NCBI RefSeq assembly: GCF_013373865.1
Contig: NC_050472.1
Span: 21,016,636 to 21,080,635 of the forward strand
Length of the DNA stretch: 64,000 nucleotides
Reading direction: 5' to 3'
Source of the DNA: Monomorium pharaonis
Taxonomy: Eukaryota > Arthropoda > Insecta > Hymenoptera > Formicidae
The notes beneath the pieces are model-generated. The model was not told where the DNA came from. It did no database searches and saw only the letters and a program-made list of their open reading frames with translations. Of this stretch, positions 1-12,157 are shown in pieces; the stretch's first letter is position 1, and every line of letters starts with the position of its first letter. A program made the translations under genes and the position numbers.

Positions 1-3000
1 GGCCAAACATTCCGCGTCTATTGAAGAGAATCGACGAAGAGTACAGAAGAAAGCGATTCCAAAAAAAACCACGTGGTCCTATTGGTATATAAATTATTAA
101 GTTATTTTTAAATTAATTCAAATTACTTTCAATTAGTATATTAAGTTATATGATTTTGTTAGGTGCTTTCATAAAAATGAAGGACGCTGCTTGGGCACCA
201 GCGGTGGAACATTTTCTAGGTAAAAACTTTCTTAACTCGTTCTGCGTGGATAACAATCAAGATGCAAAGTTGTTGAACAGTATTATGAAGGAAATATTTT
301 ATAAAGGAAACACTCTCCAAATAATATCTAGTAAATTCTTTGACCAGGTAAGAGAAAACATCTTTAGTATTTCAATATTTTGAATTTGAAATATTTATTG
401 AAAATAAAAAGTTAATATATTTGATATATAAATATTTAATATTTTCATTAAACTATTCAAATAAGCAAATGTAACAAGTAATTAAGTAATTAAGCCCAAA
501 TTGTAAAAATATTAATTTTAATTTTAGTAATATGCATAAATGGTCATTTGAATATTTTATAGGTACATGATGTTAGACGTCACTGCACACAGTCGCCGGA
601 CTATTCTAATCTCTTGGAAGCGATGGTTATAGAAGATCCTGTCATAGCTAATTGCTTGATTGATCAACGCGAAATTGAATGTGTTCTTCTTATACCAACA
701 AATGATGAAGCCTGTGTGATAATGTCGGACGCGACCAAAGTGCCAAAAAATTGCAAGAGAGCGTTTAATTTACACGGTGACACATACTTTCCTGACCCAA
801 ATTATAGAACTTATGGTGGAAACTGTAATGCGCGCGCTAACTATCTTCAAGTTTCTACCATGGAAGCAATGCAGTAAGTACAACTTTGATTAATTTGGAA
901 TAAATTCTATTCGATATAATTTTATCCTGTATGCATAAAAAAATGTAATACAATTAATAATTTACGTTACTTTGTATACATTACATTACACATTTTCCAT
1001 ATAGAACGTTGAAGGAAGACCTTCAGGCAGCGGAAAACAAGAAGCAAGAAGCTGTTGCAGCGTACGACGCTGTTTGTGAGAGAGTAAACCGAACTAATTC
1101 TGAATTGAGTAATGTAAATGCGACAGTTCGGAAGTTAATGTCTTCGCAAAGTGAATGTACTAATTTGATTAATGAATTAAAAGATAAAATTGGATCGACC
1201 GAAGCCACTTCTGCTGACGTTTTTGTGAGTAATTATAATTTTTTCTTTAGAAAAGTAAACATTTTTCAGTATAAACAATATAGTTAATATTATAACTATT
1301 ATTTACAGCGAAACGAAGCTGCAGAATTGGAAAAGAAATTAGCGCAGGAAAAAGCCACGGAAAAGCTTTTAGCTGAAAATTTGAAGGAACTTAAAAAAAA
1401 TGTTGAATCTCTTGACACTGAAGTTAAGCGTTGCAGAGACTTAAGACATAATTTAGACACAGTAATTGATCCTCTTAAAGTATGTATACATTTTATATAT
1501 CTGTAGAACAATATCTATAGAGTAATATTTGATATATTTTTTATTTCTGTCTTTAGGATCAAATAAAAGAATTTACAGGAGAAAAAGAAAAACATCGGAA
1601 TGAGTGTCAGCGTGCCACTCGAAAGTTACAGGAAATTCGCCAAAATATGCAGTGCACAAAGGCGGAATTAGAAATACAAGAAAGAGCTACGAAGAAAGCA
1701 GTTTCCAACGCCACTGAACAATGTCCAAGGATAAATACTACCAGGTTAACATTATAAAATGACATATACAACTAAAAATTGTTATTTTACCAAACCATTA
1801 AACTGTAATTTTTATCTATATTTACTTATCTTACTGGTACATATATTGCTTTGACATTTACAGATCAAAACCTCAAATCAAAACTTTACTAACCGATTTA
1901 CGCGCTAAGATTCGTGAGATAGAGAATCAATTCGGTTGTGCGGATGAATTACGGCTGCAATTGAAGGAGAAGGAAGCAAAGTATGGAACAAACATTGAGC
2001 TTACATCTCGATTGAAACAAAGTTGTAAAGTAAGTAAATAATGTGTATATATAATTTTCAGTACTCTGTTTATTTTACTCAAGGGAACATTTTGTGATAC
2101 GTTCATTTATTTTATAGAAACACATTGAACGAGTGAAACAACGGCAGGAAATGTTTATCCAATTAAGAGATATGTACAGTGTTTGTGTGCAAAAGTGTTT
2201 TACCGATGTGCTTTCTTTAAGACAATATAAAGTACGTACATACATAATTATAGAAAAATATTTTTCTAATAATTTTTGTTATTCATATTTTTTATTTCTT
2301 TTTTATCTTAGGGCAAAGTGGTGATCGATCACACAAACAAAATGCTCAACTTACATGTAAGTGCACGAGACGAAAAGAGGAGCAACGATACCAGATCGCT
2401 TTCGGGAGGCGAACGATCTTACTCTACCGTCGCATTTATTTTGGCTCTCTGGGATTGTATTCAGTTACCTTTTTACTTTCTCGATGAATTCGATGTATTT
2501 ATGGTACGCGGTTATACTTTTTAATTTTAGGCCTGTCCTTTTTCGCTGTACTGCTGCACTGATGCAATAAGTTAAAATGAGAAAAAATATATTTATCTTA
2601 CTCTAACCTGTTGCAGCAGTACAGTGAAAAAGAACGAGCCACTTGTATTGCATTTGTATCGCAAAAAAGTAATCATTTGCTTTACTTATTTGTAGGACAA
2701 AGTAAACCGACGAGTGATAATGGATATCCTTTTGGATCACACTAGATTGCATTCTCAGAGCCAATTCACTTTTCTCACACCTCTAGACACGTCGCATATT
2801 CTTGCCGAAGATTACGTTACAATTCATCAGTAAGTAAAGTTCTTATCTAGAAAATATTAATTAAATTTTATTTCTGTTTAAATTAATGAGATTTTTAAAT
2901 ATTATAAAACATGTAATTACCAACTTAACAAGGGATATTGCATTACAATGTTTTAAATTAACTTTTTTTTAGATTACAAGCACCAGAGAGAAGAGGCCTG

Positions 3001-3009
3001 AGTCAGTGA
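1..3009 (+). CDS. SMC6: Structural maintenance of chromosomes protein 6 (Smc6), 3' part only
   Basis: This is the C-terminal 599 codons of Smc6, the ATPase that pairs with Smc5 in the nuclear SMC5/6 complex for recombinational repair and resolution of DNA joints. The 5' part lies outside the window. Exons I read: 1-84, 163-347, 563-873, 1005-1224, 1309-1479, 1557-1744, 1864-2029, 2118-2231, 2312-2503, 2696-2829 and 2973-3009; all introns are GT-AG and the frame stays open to TGA at 3007. The first exons encode the hinge region (motif AFIKMKDAAWAPAVEHFLG; later LIDQREIECVLL, characteristic of Smc6). The middle exons are charged coiled coil (LEKKLAQEKATEKLLAEN). The ninth exon carries the ABC signature LSGGERS and the Walker B stretch FYFLDEFDVFM, and the tenth the D-loop region DKVNRRVIMDIL. 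An AATAAA lies at 3423-3428. The Smc6 identity is secure from the hinge and the LDEFDV Walker B; the protein ends shortly after, as is usual for the family. Confidence 0.96.
2530..2640. repeat. Imperfect fold-back sequence inside an Smc6 intron
   Basis: The arms at 2530-2557 and 2612-2640 are reverse complements with a few mismatches, sharing the core TGTACTGCTGCA / TGCAGCAGTACA. The inner flanks also pair partly, so most of the 111 bases can fold. It sits entirely within the 192-base intron 2504-2695. A small MITE is the simplest reading; a miRNA-like hairpin is an alternative. Confidence 0.6.
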
Positions 3010-3422
3010 TTGTTCGAATTTTCCCCTTCTTTTTTTTGTTTAATGGTTTAATAATATTACGCTCATGTGTGTATATGTGTATTTTAAGTTTAAGCGCAAT
3101 GTACGAAACTTATTTCCTAATGATAGACGAAAATAATTTATCTGTTGTGTATTGTTGAAAGGGAAAAACCCTTAAATATTTATATCTCACGTTTAAGGCA
3201 CTAATTACAAATTTATTTTGTGTAGTCTGCTTTACATAAACGCGACGAAAGAATATATGTTTTTGTACACGCCATAGTTATTTCCTAGGAATTAAAATTA
3301 TTGATTGCTTATTCGATTTATACGATATTCCGAGTTTTTTTTTCTTTTTTTTAAATCGAAACTGTAAAAGTGCCTTAATATAGAGTACCGTGTAGAAAAT
3401 GTGATACATTTTCTCTTTTTAT

Positions 3423-3428
3423 AATAAA
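3423..3428 (+). terminator. Probable polyadenylation signal of Smc6
   Basis: AATAAA about 415 bases after the Smc6 stop codon, followed by an AT-rich then T-rich stretch. No other canonical hexamer with good downstream context was noticed nearer the stop. Confidence 0.45.
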
Positions 3429-3435
3429 AATGTTA

Positions 3436-3744
3436 TTAAACTAATCGCAGCATGTTTTGATAATCCGTCTGAATTTCAAGTTCGATTCCTTTCCAGGTTC
3501 CCATCTCTCCAGCCTTATTTAGGTGCGCGATGGAATTATATCCGGATAAGCTAATCTGAGGATTCCAGAGGACTTCTCTCCGGGTTTGATTCATTACCAA
3601 AACAGGCAGGATATCCCGAGTAGCCAGAGGTAGGCGAGACACGGTTGTATCAAGATATCGCACGTCGCGGAGACCACGCCAGACCGGTAAGTGGATCAAG
3701 GTTCGCGCGGCATTGCACGAATCTGGTTCGGCCGGAGTTCCCGG
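3436..3744 (-). other. Unrecognised open frame, minus strand
   Basis: The frame is open from just after a TAG near 3744 to TAA at 3436, about 102 codons. The translation has a balanced composition with segments such as VLWNPQISLSGYNSIAHL, unlike the low-complexity shadows around it. I see no ATG near the 5' end (the only methionine codons are internal), no clear acceptor site and no family I recognise. It lies directly behind the Smc6 polyadenylation signal. It could be a fragment of a transposon or of an old gene, or chance. Confidence 0.2.
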
Positions 3745-4742
3745 CTATAACGCAACACACCTTTACGCATTACGCGCGTATTACATGCGATGCGCGCGTG
3801 AGTCGACTGGCCCGGTCGTCCGACGCCCGGTGCGTGTGTTGGCCAGCCGGACGACGAGGCGTGGTAACCGACGTTACGTAATCCGCGTGCTGGCACTTCG
3901 GTCGGAGAAAGTGCCCGGCGAGCGCTTGTGAATCGGTAATGCGGTAATGTGACGGAAAGGCGGGATAACACCGGTGGGCACGCGGTAGGCAGGTAGTACC
4001 TGACCTAATTTCGCTAATTGGGCCTGGTCGAATTCGAAGCGTTTCCTCGACGACTTTCGCGTTCGACTCTTTACCCGCCCTTTTAGCAAATTGGATAACG
4101 TATTACGTTACGTTTATGGTGATTACACAGTGTTTAAAATTTCGAGCGTATACGTCGAATTACGTAATTTCATGGCATGTCATTCGTAAGAACAGCATTC
4201 GATTTTAATTTAAAACTGTCGAATGACGCGGTTTTTATATTCGAGTTCGATTGCCGCGCGTATATACAAATCAGTTTGATAAGAAGGAGGCATTGTGACT
4301 CTTCGTGTTTTTCAACAGGTCTAAACTCGCAATAACGATGATAATTAGGAAGAAGCAATAATTACGAATAAAAAACGAGTCGGTGAAAAAAGTTATGATT
4401 ATTCAAACATTCAGGACACAAAACGTTCCAGGTCTTATTCTAAATGATTGAAAAATTGTACACACAGCGAGAGAAAGATGGCGAAGAAAGCGGAAGATAC
4501 TTTTCTCCCATCAGTGAAAAAATGAATTATATATTAAAGATATAAATGCTATTTCTAAGAAACGCTGCTACTAATTCTGCAATTTAAATCTCTCTCTAGG
4601 TTTTTCTCAAGAGTCCAAGTCTTAATTACTGAAGACGAAGATACAATTGAAGATAGGCGTAGATAATCCCATACGACTTATATACTTGCTACGAGATTTA
4701 TTCGTTAAGTATCATTCCTAAGTGGTGGTCAGGTCACACAGT

Positions 4743-5926
4743 TCAGTGGAGGTAGGCAGCGGGGGCGGCGTAGGAGAAGGCAGCGGGGGCGGCGACCTTG
4801 GCTAACTGCGCGGCGTAAGCGATGGGTGCAGCCGGTGCGGCATAGGCGATGGGAGCGTGGGCGATGGGGGCGGCGAACTTGGCGATCGGGGCGGCAGCGT
4901 AGGCCAGAGGGGCGGCGTGTGCCACAGGAGCGGCGATCTTGGCGACCGGGGCGGCGGCGTAGGCGAGGGGTGCGGGCGCGACGGGAGCGACGGCTTTGAC
5001 GGCGACGGCGGCGGGTTCTTTGCGCACCACGGCGTTGAATCCGTTGACCGGGTCGGCGGTGTAGTCGACGATGCGCCTGGTGCCGTCGGCCTCCAAGAGG
5101 GAGTAGCTACCCTGAACGAGGTCGCCGTCGCGGGTCTCCTGCTGGCTCTTGGCGTCGCCGGTCAGGCTGTCGTGCACGTCGTAGGCATAGCTGTACTGTG
5201 GATGCGGGTCGAAGTCGGCGTCGACGGCCTTAGCTACTACGGCCTTGGCGAGGGGGGCGGCGACGACCGCGGGGGCCGCGGCGTAGGCCAGGGGGGCGGC
5301 GGGCGCGATTACACCGGCGTTGGCGGCGGCGATCAGGACGGCGAAAGCGACAAACTGGGGAAAAAGATAGTGATAAATTGAAGAGATTGCATATAATAAA
5401 AAAAATATATAGAAATATAGAATAAGAGTTTGTACAATAGTGCACAACTAAAGAGAAAAATGTTAACTGATCAAAGTTTTAAAAATTTAAACCCCCACTT
5501 ATGATAAAATGAAGATTACTTGTTAATAAAGTTTTAGTTCAAATTTCAGTACGATGCGAACGATAATTAGCCCGATGCAAAGGCACGAAAAAACGACTCG
5601 CGAACAAAGCGTGAAAGTTGTTGCGGAATTTACCAGGAAACATGCCACGTTAAACGCTTCACTTTTAGTCCCGCAAATATCGTTAACGTTGCTCCTTAAT
5701 CTTGGTCTGCCTTAATGGAGTGATATCGCAGGAAAGGCGATACTACGCGCGCGCACCGTTCCATTTTTATTCTCTATAATCGTAATGCGTAAATTATGCA
5801 GAACCCAAAATCCCGGATCAACAAAACCGTCACGAGGAACTTTATCGGCAAGGATTATCAAGGATTATCGGCCGAACGTAATGTTCCCGGCGCGGACTCT
5901 AAAGGACGTGATACCTTGAAGGCCAT
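4743..5926 (-). CDS. RR-2 cuticular protein (CPR-1)
   Basis: A secreted structural protein of hard cuticle, 207 residues. Exon 1 is 5915-5926 and codes only MAFK; exon 2 is 4743-5354. The intron donor is GTATCA and the acceptor follows a T/C-rich tract (CCCCAG). Reading through the intron would give a false longer N-terminus. MAFK joins FVAFAVLIAAANAG to make a complete signal peptide. Residues about 53-117 are the extended Rebers-Riddiford RR-2 domain (PQYSYAYDVHDSLTGDAKS, then GSYSLLEADGTRRIVDYTA), which binds chitin by family knowledge. The flanks are alanine/proline repeats of the AAPAVV and APLAYAA type, typical of cuticle proteins. A minus-strand AATAAA lies at 4697-4702. It is divergent from CPR-2 and shares 131 identical bases with it. 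The RR-2 class is certain; the exact orthologue cannot be named from sequence alone. Confidence 0.95.
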
Positions 5927-5965
5927 TGTTGCTCGGGTGATAGACAGTTCGCTCGATCTTGCGAG

Positions 5966-6012
5966 TCTGATGCGAATGATACCAATGGATGGATGGTTTT
6001 CGGCTTTTATAT
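5966..6012 (-). promoter_or_regulatory. Core promoter of CPR-1
   Basis: On the minus strand a TATA-type box (ATATAAAA, 6005-6012) is followed about 35 bases downstream by an initiator TCAGA (5966-5970), and the ATG at 5926 lies 40 bases further on. The initiator context GCATCAGACTCGC closely resembles that of CPR-2, which supports the exon 1 assignment. Confidence 0.75.
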
Positions 6013-6260
6013 CACTCTGCCCGGGGCCCGGGAGGCCCACAACGCACCACACCACATTGCTGCCGCCGTGCACTTACACATATCAGGTCGTACCCGTTCA
6101 CTGATGTAACTCGGTGACGGTATGTACCTTCGACGGCCAACCGATTCGCGGTCGCGAAGAGCGCAAAATTGAGCAAGAAATCGGACCACGCCCAATGAGA
6201 GCGACGAGTTCGGGACCGAATCCCCCTGCTCTTGCATCTCGAAGAGCCAACGAACACCGG

Positions 6261-6281
6261 TCGTCGTCGTCGTCGTCGTCG
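6261..6281. repeat. (TCG)n microsatellite
   Basis: Seven consecutive TCG units. Confidence 0.9.
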
Positions 6282-7065
6282 GGGACTAGGCCACGTCCTT
6301 GCCACAAGTTACCTGATCCTCCTCTCCGCTCCATCCGCCTGCTCCATCGAGGGTTATTACGGAGGCATTTATTCTCTTTCACTCTTTATCAAAATTTTTT
6401 CTTCCTTTTTTCTTCTCACGCAAGATTGCCTTTGTGAACTTGATGAACTTTGTCGGTGGATCACCAATTTGCCGATTCGTTAATTTGCATTGTAGAACAG
6501 AGTGATGTAGATTAATGTAATGATAATGGAGAAGTAATTGTATATGAAAATGATATACTCGTGCGCGCACTGATACTGATTATCTGTTCATGGTCGTTAA
6601 GACCTTGTAATACTTATATATTTCTTATATTTCAAGACTTTCCAAGCAGCCAAAAAAGGCATATTTAAATTTATTTATTTTTCATTTTCAAGGATTGTAC
6701 GTTCTCATGCCTGAAACGAAATTCTCCCAGCAGCCATGCAGTAATATCAATTTTCGGACCCGATAATTTTTAAGCTTTTAAGCATGACTTTTAATTACGT
6801 AAATGTACGAATATGATCAAATCTCACTTTTTTATATCATTCTGGAGTCTAGTGTCATTATTCTTTCTACTCATAATGTGTCTACTCATAATAAATAGTT
6901 TAACTTTCTTTTCTCCTCTTCATGGAGACTCTCTTTATAAAGTCTATCAAGATTTGCTGTATAGACTTCTTGTCTGTAGACTTTCTTTGAACTTATTTGC
7001 CGTATTATTCTCCTTATACTTTTCTGAACTTATCTTTGATCGGTGACTTTAATGCCGCGCGTTTC

Positions 7066-7717
7066 TTAAGGGAGTTCCTCTGCTCAAGCCCGGCACAGCA
7101 AGTGATACAGGGGTTTAAATAATGAAAAATATTCAAATGACCATTTTGTTGCCTACTTTTTTTGTTGTATATGGTCTAAAGTTAATAATAGTAAATATAA
7201 GAAAAAATTCGGTTATAAAGTATTACTTTCATTACTGAAATAATTTTTTTTTATTGCGAATAAACATTCTTCACTATTATAACACCTTAGATAACTAAAT
7301 ACAACAATTTTAAATTATACATATTATATCACTAGACACATTTACTACACTTACGTGCTGTATTATTTCGGTTATTGTAAACTGTTTTTATCTTATCAAT
7401 TATTTCACTCAAACGAGCAAGTGCATTATTTCAAAAATTTAATAGTACTTTTCTGGACAGCTAAGATGTATCGTTGTAAAACTGACATCTGTTTATTACT
7501 TCTAAGTTTAATACGACAATAAAAACTGAAAAATCCTGAAAATTCATTGATTCCCATAAAAGCCCATGCTAATAAAATATTTAATATCTAAAATCTAAAT
7601 AACTAGCTAGTTCAGCTTTCTGAAATTTTCACAGTCCATTTATATCACTAATTGGAACTTCTCTACAAAGTTTTATGAAAATCTGTTTATTTTATTTTAA
7701 CAGCGGAACTCCCTTAA
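7066..7717. mobile_element. Non-autonomous TTAA-target DNA transposon relic
   Basis: A 644-base element (7070-7713) is bounded by inverted termini GGGAGTTCCTCTG and CAGCGGAACTCCC (one mismatch) and flanked on both sides by TTAA (7066-7069 and 7714-7717). TTAA target duplication is typical of piggyBac-like and Kolobok-like elements. There is no transposase ORF inside; the interior is AT-rich and unlike the neighbouring DNA. Confidence 0.75.
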
Positions 7718-9262
7718 TTCTCTACTACTCGCTCGGCTTTGGTATTCCAATTTACATTGAAGTTCCTATATTGCGGAATTAATTTTTGTAATTGTCGCGT
7801 TTGCTTAGAAATTTGAATATATTACCTTTGTAAGATAATTACTTTAATTAATAAGTAGAGTTTACAATATTAGCTATTTCGATAATCAAAATCCATTACC
7901 GTCGATAATATTCCAACGCGTGTTTATAATTAAATTTTTTTTTAATTCTAATTAATTCTCTTCAATTAAAAAGTTTATTTTCTCCAGCATTGTATTGAAT
8001 ATATTGATGTATGTTATCTGTATATACATTTTTCTAGCAATTATATAACCTTTCAAGATTATATAATTATATAATCCAGCATATTATAATCCGAATTACT
8101 TAACAATTGTAACTTATTTTGACATTACATCATAATTAGGGGTTTTAAATGAAAATTATATTGCGTTAGTAAACAAAATTAATCTTTTAGTGTTTCTATT
8201 TAATAATTTTCCGTCTTAATTATCTGTTACCATTGTCCTCGTAACACGGAACGCAATTTAATCGATGTGACAATTGCACAGGTACTATGCAATAGAGGCT
8301 GACGCGATGCTACTTGCATCAACTTGCGTGAGCAACAGCAGCGTGTCGATCGGTACTCAAGCCAGAAGTTAATGGATACGCAAACCGCCTGCCCGGGTAT
8401 CACCAACCCAAATAATTATGCGAAACCGTTTCGAAACCGTCTCGTGTAATTTTAAGGCCTGCTGGATTGTAATCTCTCCTGGATCGCGAAATGCACGTTC
8501 AACGTGTGTACGTAACGAGAGCGAACTTCACTCAAAAGTGATAATAATTCTCTCAATATAGAAATCGGAACGCACTAGAAAAAATTTACACGATTGTCAC
8601 GTACAATTGATTTTAATTTAAGAATGTTACGAACGAATTGCAAACTTTAGATTGTGGTGAACTTATAAGAATTTATACCGATTTTAATATTTATCGAAGA
8701 AAGATATGTGTATTGAGATCTCTATTATTTATTTGATACGTGTTATCTTTCTTTGATGAATAAAATTACTATAAATTCCTATATATGTTATATGTATGGT
8801 ATATATAAAATGTTTATTAAAAAAATATAAATTTATTTTAGTCCGTTTTACAATATATTAATATATGGAATTGTGTTTACGTAGCGCGACATTTGTTGCA
8901 TTTTTTGATGCTGAGGCGGATGAAAGACACGCGTGTCTTTCCATGTTAAGAGAAACGAAGGTTAATATTAATATACGATAAATAAGACATATATTCGGCC
9001 GCGATGTGCGCGGCGCGAAGGAAAATTACAGCAGAACTCGTCCTGATAATTGACACGCGTCACAGGAATCCGAATCAAATCGTTTTTCCTCGCCCAAGAA
9101 GGCGAGCTTGATTTTAATGTCCGGGTCATCTGGTATATAATTTATTGTCGATTCACTGCCATGCACTTACTTCCTGCCGTGGCCTTCGATCGTTCCCATA
9201 ATCAGCCGAATCAAAGTCGACAGGTCCTTTTTTCTCTCTGTTTTTTCTTTTTACTCCGTACA

Positions 9263-9387
9263 AATTTATGTTTGTTTCTCTTAATTATTCCCTACGTGAA
9301 GAAATATTCGAGTACATGCTTTCAAAGTACAAGGGCGGTGACATTGTTGTTGCTAATTATCCTAATATGGTGACAAAATTACTCAGG
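9263..9387 (+). other. Possible orphan exon or gene fragment
   Basis: An open plus-strand frame reads with near-natural composition (LREEIFEYMLSKY, then GGDIVVANYPNMVTKLL) and stops looking natural exactly at a good donor, CTCAG followed by GTGCGT at about 9387. I cannot find a convincing acceptor, a partner exon or a family. It may be a fragment of a gene or retroelement, or chance. Confidence 0.18.
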
Positions 9388-11639
9388 TGCGTATCATGGA
9401 ATCAATTGAACTCTTTAATGAGCATTTTTTTTTTAACGAGAAATTCAAGCGACAAAGAATAATTTAATTAATTAAAATCTGTTTGTTTTTTACTTGCAAT
9501 ATAAATTAAAATATATTTAAAAACTAGTCGTAAGGAGGTGCAGAACACTCAAAATTTCCAGCGGTCTCTTCTCCGTGACGATTGCGTGACCACGAGATCG
9601 CGTGTACATCCGTTATTTTCGGAGCACTTTGTGCAACCGTCAGGCCTCTCGAGATCCCGGTCTCCCGTGGGGCGATTTGCTTCGCGTTAGATTGCGGACT
9701 GATTGATCGAAATACCGATTTCATCGGATCTCGTGGGCAGTGGACCAAGCGGCGGAGCGAGTGACAAAAACTGAACGACGGTGACGAACGAAATCTCGAG
9801 CCCCGATCGGCACGAGGCTGGCTCGATAATGCCCTGCGGCTCTGCGGTCGATCGACGGGGCCCGCGTCGCCGATATTCGGTCGAATCGGCCCACCTATTT
9901 CTTCCTTATGAAAGTGCTCCACTTCTCTCTTTCTCTTCGACGTTGTTAGATAATGTGACGCAACCGAGCGCGAGGCCCGGTCTGTCGCGACACATTTGGC
10001 AGAGACGTGAATCGAAATGGCTCGAAAGTTTCGCGACGGTGACGAATGGTGCTCGTGATTTTCGTTTTCTCGTCACCGTTTTCGTTGCTTGGGGGGGAAG
10101 GGGAGGAAATTTGAATATCCCAGAACAATTCACTGAGAAAAATATTCATTGATATTTAATCGAAAAAAAAAACCAATGTTATAGTAACAAACGGATATAT
10201 ATCCGATGAAAGTTGTATATCTAATGAGAAATTGGATCAAACATCTTTCTCTTTCATCGAATAATCATGATTGAATCATATATTTACCGACAGAATTTTA
10301 TTTGTAACAAAATTAACCATCGAATACATTATTTAATAAGTAAATCCGTCAGACATGCTTTTCCAGTGTTGATAATTATCACATAATTATGAGGAAACTA
10401 ATATTCTTTAGATATATATATATCAGAAGACTATAATATAAATATAATATAAAAAGTACAAAATACACTAATCTATATTGTATTTTTATGAGATAAAAAA
10501 AATATATATGTAGCGCTTGAAAATGTTAATTTTAAGATAATAAAAATCACGGAATTTACATTCTTAATTAGTAGATGTTATACTCTACTAACATATTTAA
10601 AAGATTTATTTATATATAAACGGAGAATATTCGAGAATCGCAAACTGTAACTTGAAATACGGATGCGAAAATTGCGAAGGCAAGACGTGATGATATTTCT
10701 TAAAATATTCTCAACAATCTTTATTGTGTCTACTGTTAGTTTAAGAACCATTAAAATCACATTTCTAAGCATAATAATATTATGTGATCAATCTGTCATT
10801 CGTAGATATGTTTATAATATCAATTCCCATCTCGATAGTTTGGATTTCTTAAAGTTTATTTTTTGCCGCGCCTAATGACGCAAAACTTCTATCATCTCAT
10901 CACGTTGAAGAGAAGTCTATATTATAATTTTCTAATCCATTCTCGATTAATACCTCGCGAGAAATCGTTTCACTCAAGGACTGCGTATGAAAAGCTGAGT
11001 TTGGCGTGGTCAGTAATACACGCAGCCAAACGGGTGTGTTGCACAATTACACGAAACAATTACACCGATATATATTTAAAAAAAACGAATTGACTTGAAA
11101 TATGTCGCAAGAGATAAACGTGAAACTGTAAATAAATATATGCGACTGGCCTTCTCTTGATTTTTTAAAATTGCTTTCTTTATTTGCTTCATAAAATGGA
11201 AAAATCAATCTACTAAAAAGCCGTAATACTCTTTTCTTTTATCAAAGAGAACAAATGCTTAATTTTATTTAAATAATAATGCAATAATAGTTAGAATTAT
11301 TTAATGATAGAACTTCTAAATGTGAAAGAAAAAGAAATATTAAATATTATTTTTACTATTTACATATTATATCCTAGCATTGCTATAAGTTGTTTATTGT
11401 CATTGTATTAATTGTTTATTTGATGTGGTTTAAATACACCAAAAACTTTATATACATTGAGAAAAAGATATCATTAAAAAACTTATTTTACTGAAATATC
11501 TCTTTAAATATAGCGAAATGAAAGTTCAGTCTTAACAAATAAACCAATTAATAAGAAAAATAAGATTTCACAGAAATGTAATACTTATTTCGTCATCACA
11601 ATCAAATTTTTTAATAACCAAGTTTTTAATACATAAATA

Positions 11640-11644
<5 letters not shown>

Positions 11645-11679
<35 letters not shown>
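11645..11679. repeat. (AT)n microsatellite
   Basis: An uninterrupted AT dinucleotide run of about 35 bases. Confidence 0.95.
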
Positions 11680-11681
<2 letters not shown>

Positions 11682-12078
11682 GAAAACATTACACAAGTAA
11701 CATTTGTTTGCTGATATTTCTTTTCTTAATGTAAGCTTCTTAAATAGTTAATAAGACATGTTTTAAAAAACGTGAGTTTCTCTTTGTCTCATTCGCATTA
11801 TGTCTTGAAACATAAAGGAAATCGGTGCCGCTGTAATAAGTACACCGAAGTCAAATTGTTTCGGGCCACTTCCGCGTCTTTGCCTAAAAAAATTGCTCGC
11901 CGCGATAAATCCTTCCAAGTGTCCGCGAACAATCGGGGGCGACGGGGGTGCGCGATCGCGAGTGTGCCGGCCAAGTTCAAGTGCGGTCGGCCGTCAACGC
12001 CGGCGAACTTTCAAAGTCCATCCAGGCACCAGGACCGACCAGGTGGGGATCCATACGGTGGTAGACCGGATCACCGGG

Positions 12079-12117
12079 TATATAAAGCGGTCGCGATCAA
12101 CACCGCACATCATCAGT
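12079..12117 (+). promoter_or_regulatory. Core promoter of CPR-2
   Basis: TATATAAA (12079-12086) is followed about 30 bases downstream by the arthropod initiator TCAGT (12113-12117). The ATG at 12158 lies 41 bases beyond. The spacing and initiator match the other three cuticle genes. Confidence 0.82.
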
Positions 12118-12157
12118 CTCGCTTTGGTCGATTCAAACCAACCAAATCTACTCAAGA

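Larger units (their letters stand above)
6030..12070. other. Gene-free interval between divergent CPR-1 and CPR-2
   Basis: About 6 kb with no ORF that looks coding. It contains a short (TCG)n run at 6261-6281, a TTAA-flanked transposon relic (7066-7717), a GC-rich patch at about 9530-10130 with overlapping spurious frames, a weak orphan exon-like segment near 9270, and an (AT)n run at 11645-11679. Since the two cuticle genes diverge from here, shared enhancers are plausible, but I see no specific site. Confidence 0.6.

Noticed and set aside
3640..3690. Good plus-strand splice donor (CCG followed by GTAAGT) at about 3689
   Set aside because: No upstream coding frame or promoter and no downstream plus-strand exon before the minus-strand CPR-1; taken as chance or a noncoding exon at best.
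4857..5381. 174-codon plus-strand frame opposite CPR-1
   Set aside because: It is the antisense of the GC-rich cuticle exon; its Gly/Asp-rich translation mirrors the Ala/Pro repeats.
5355..5447. N-terminal extension of CPR-1 from an in-frame ATG at 5447
   Set aside because: The segment is intron: it ends in a pyrimidine tract and CAG, and the true first exon (MAFK) has its own promoter at 5966-6012.
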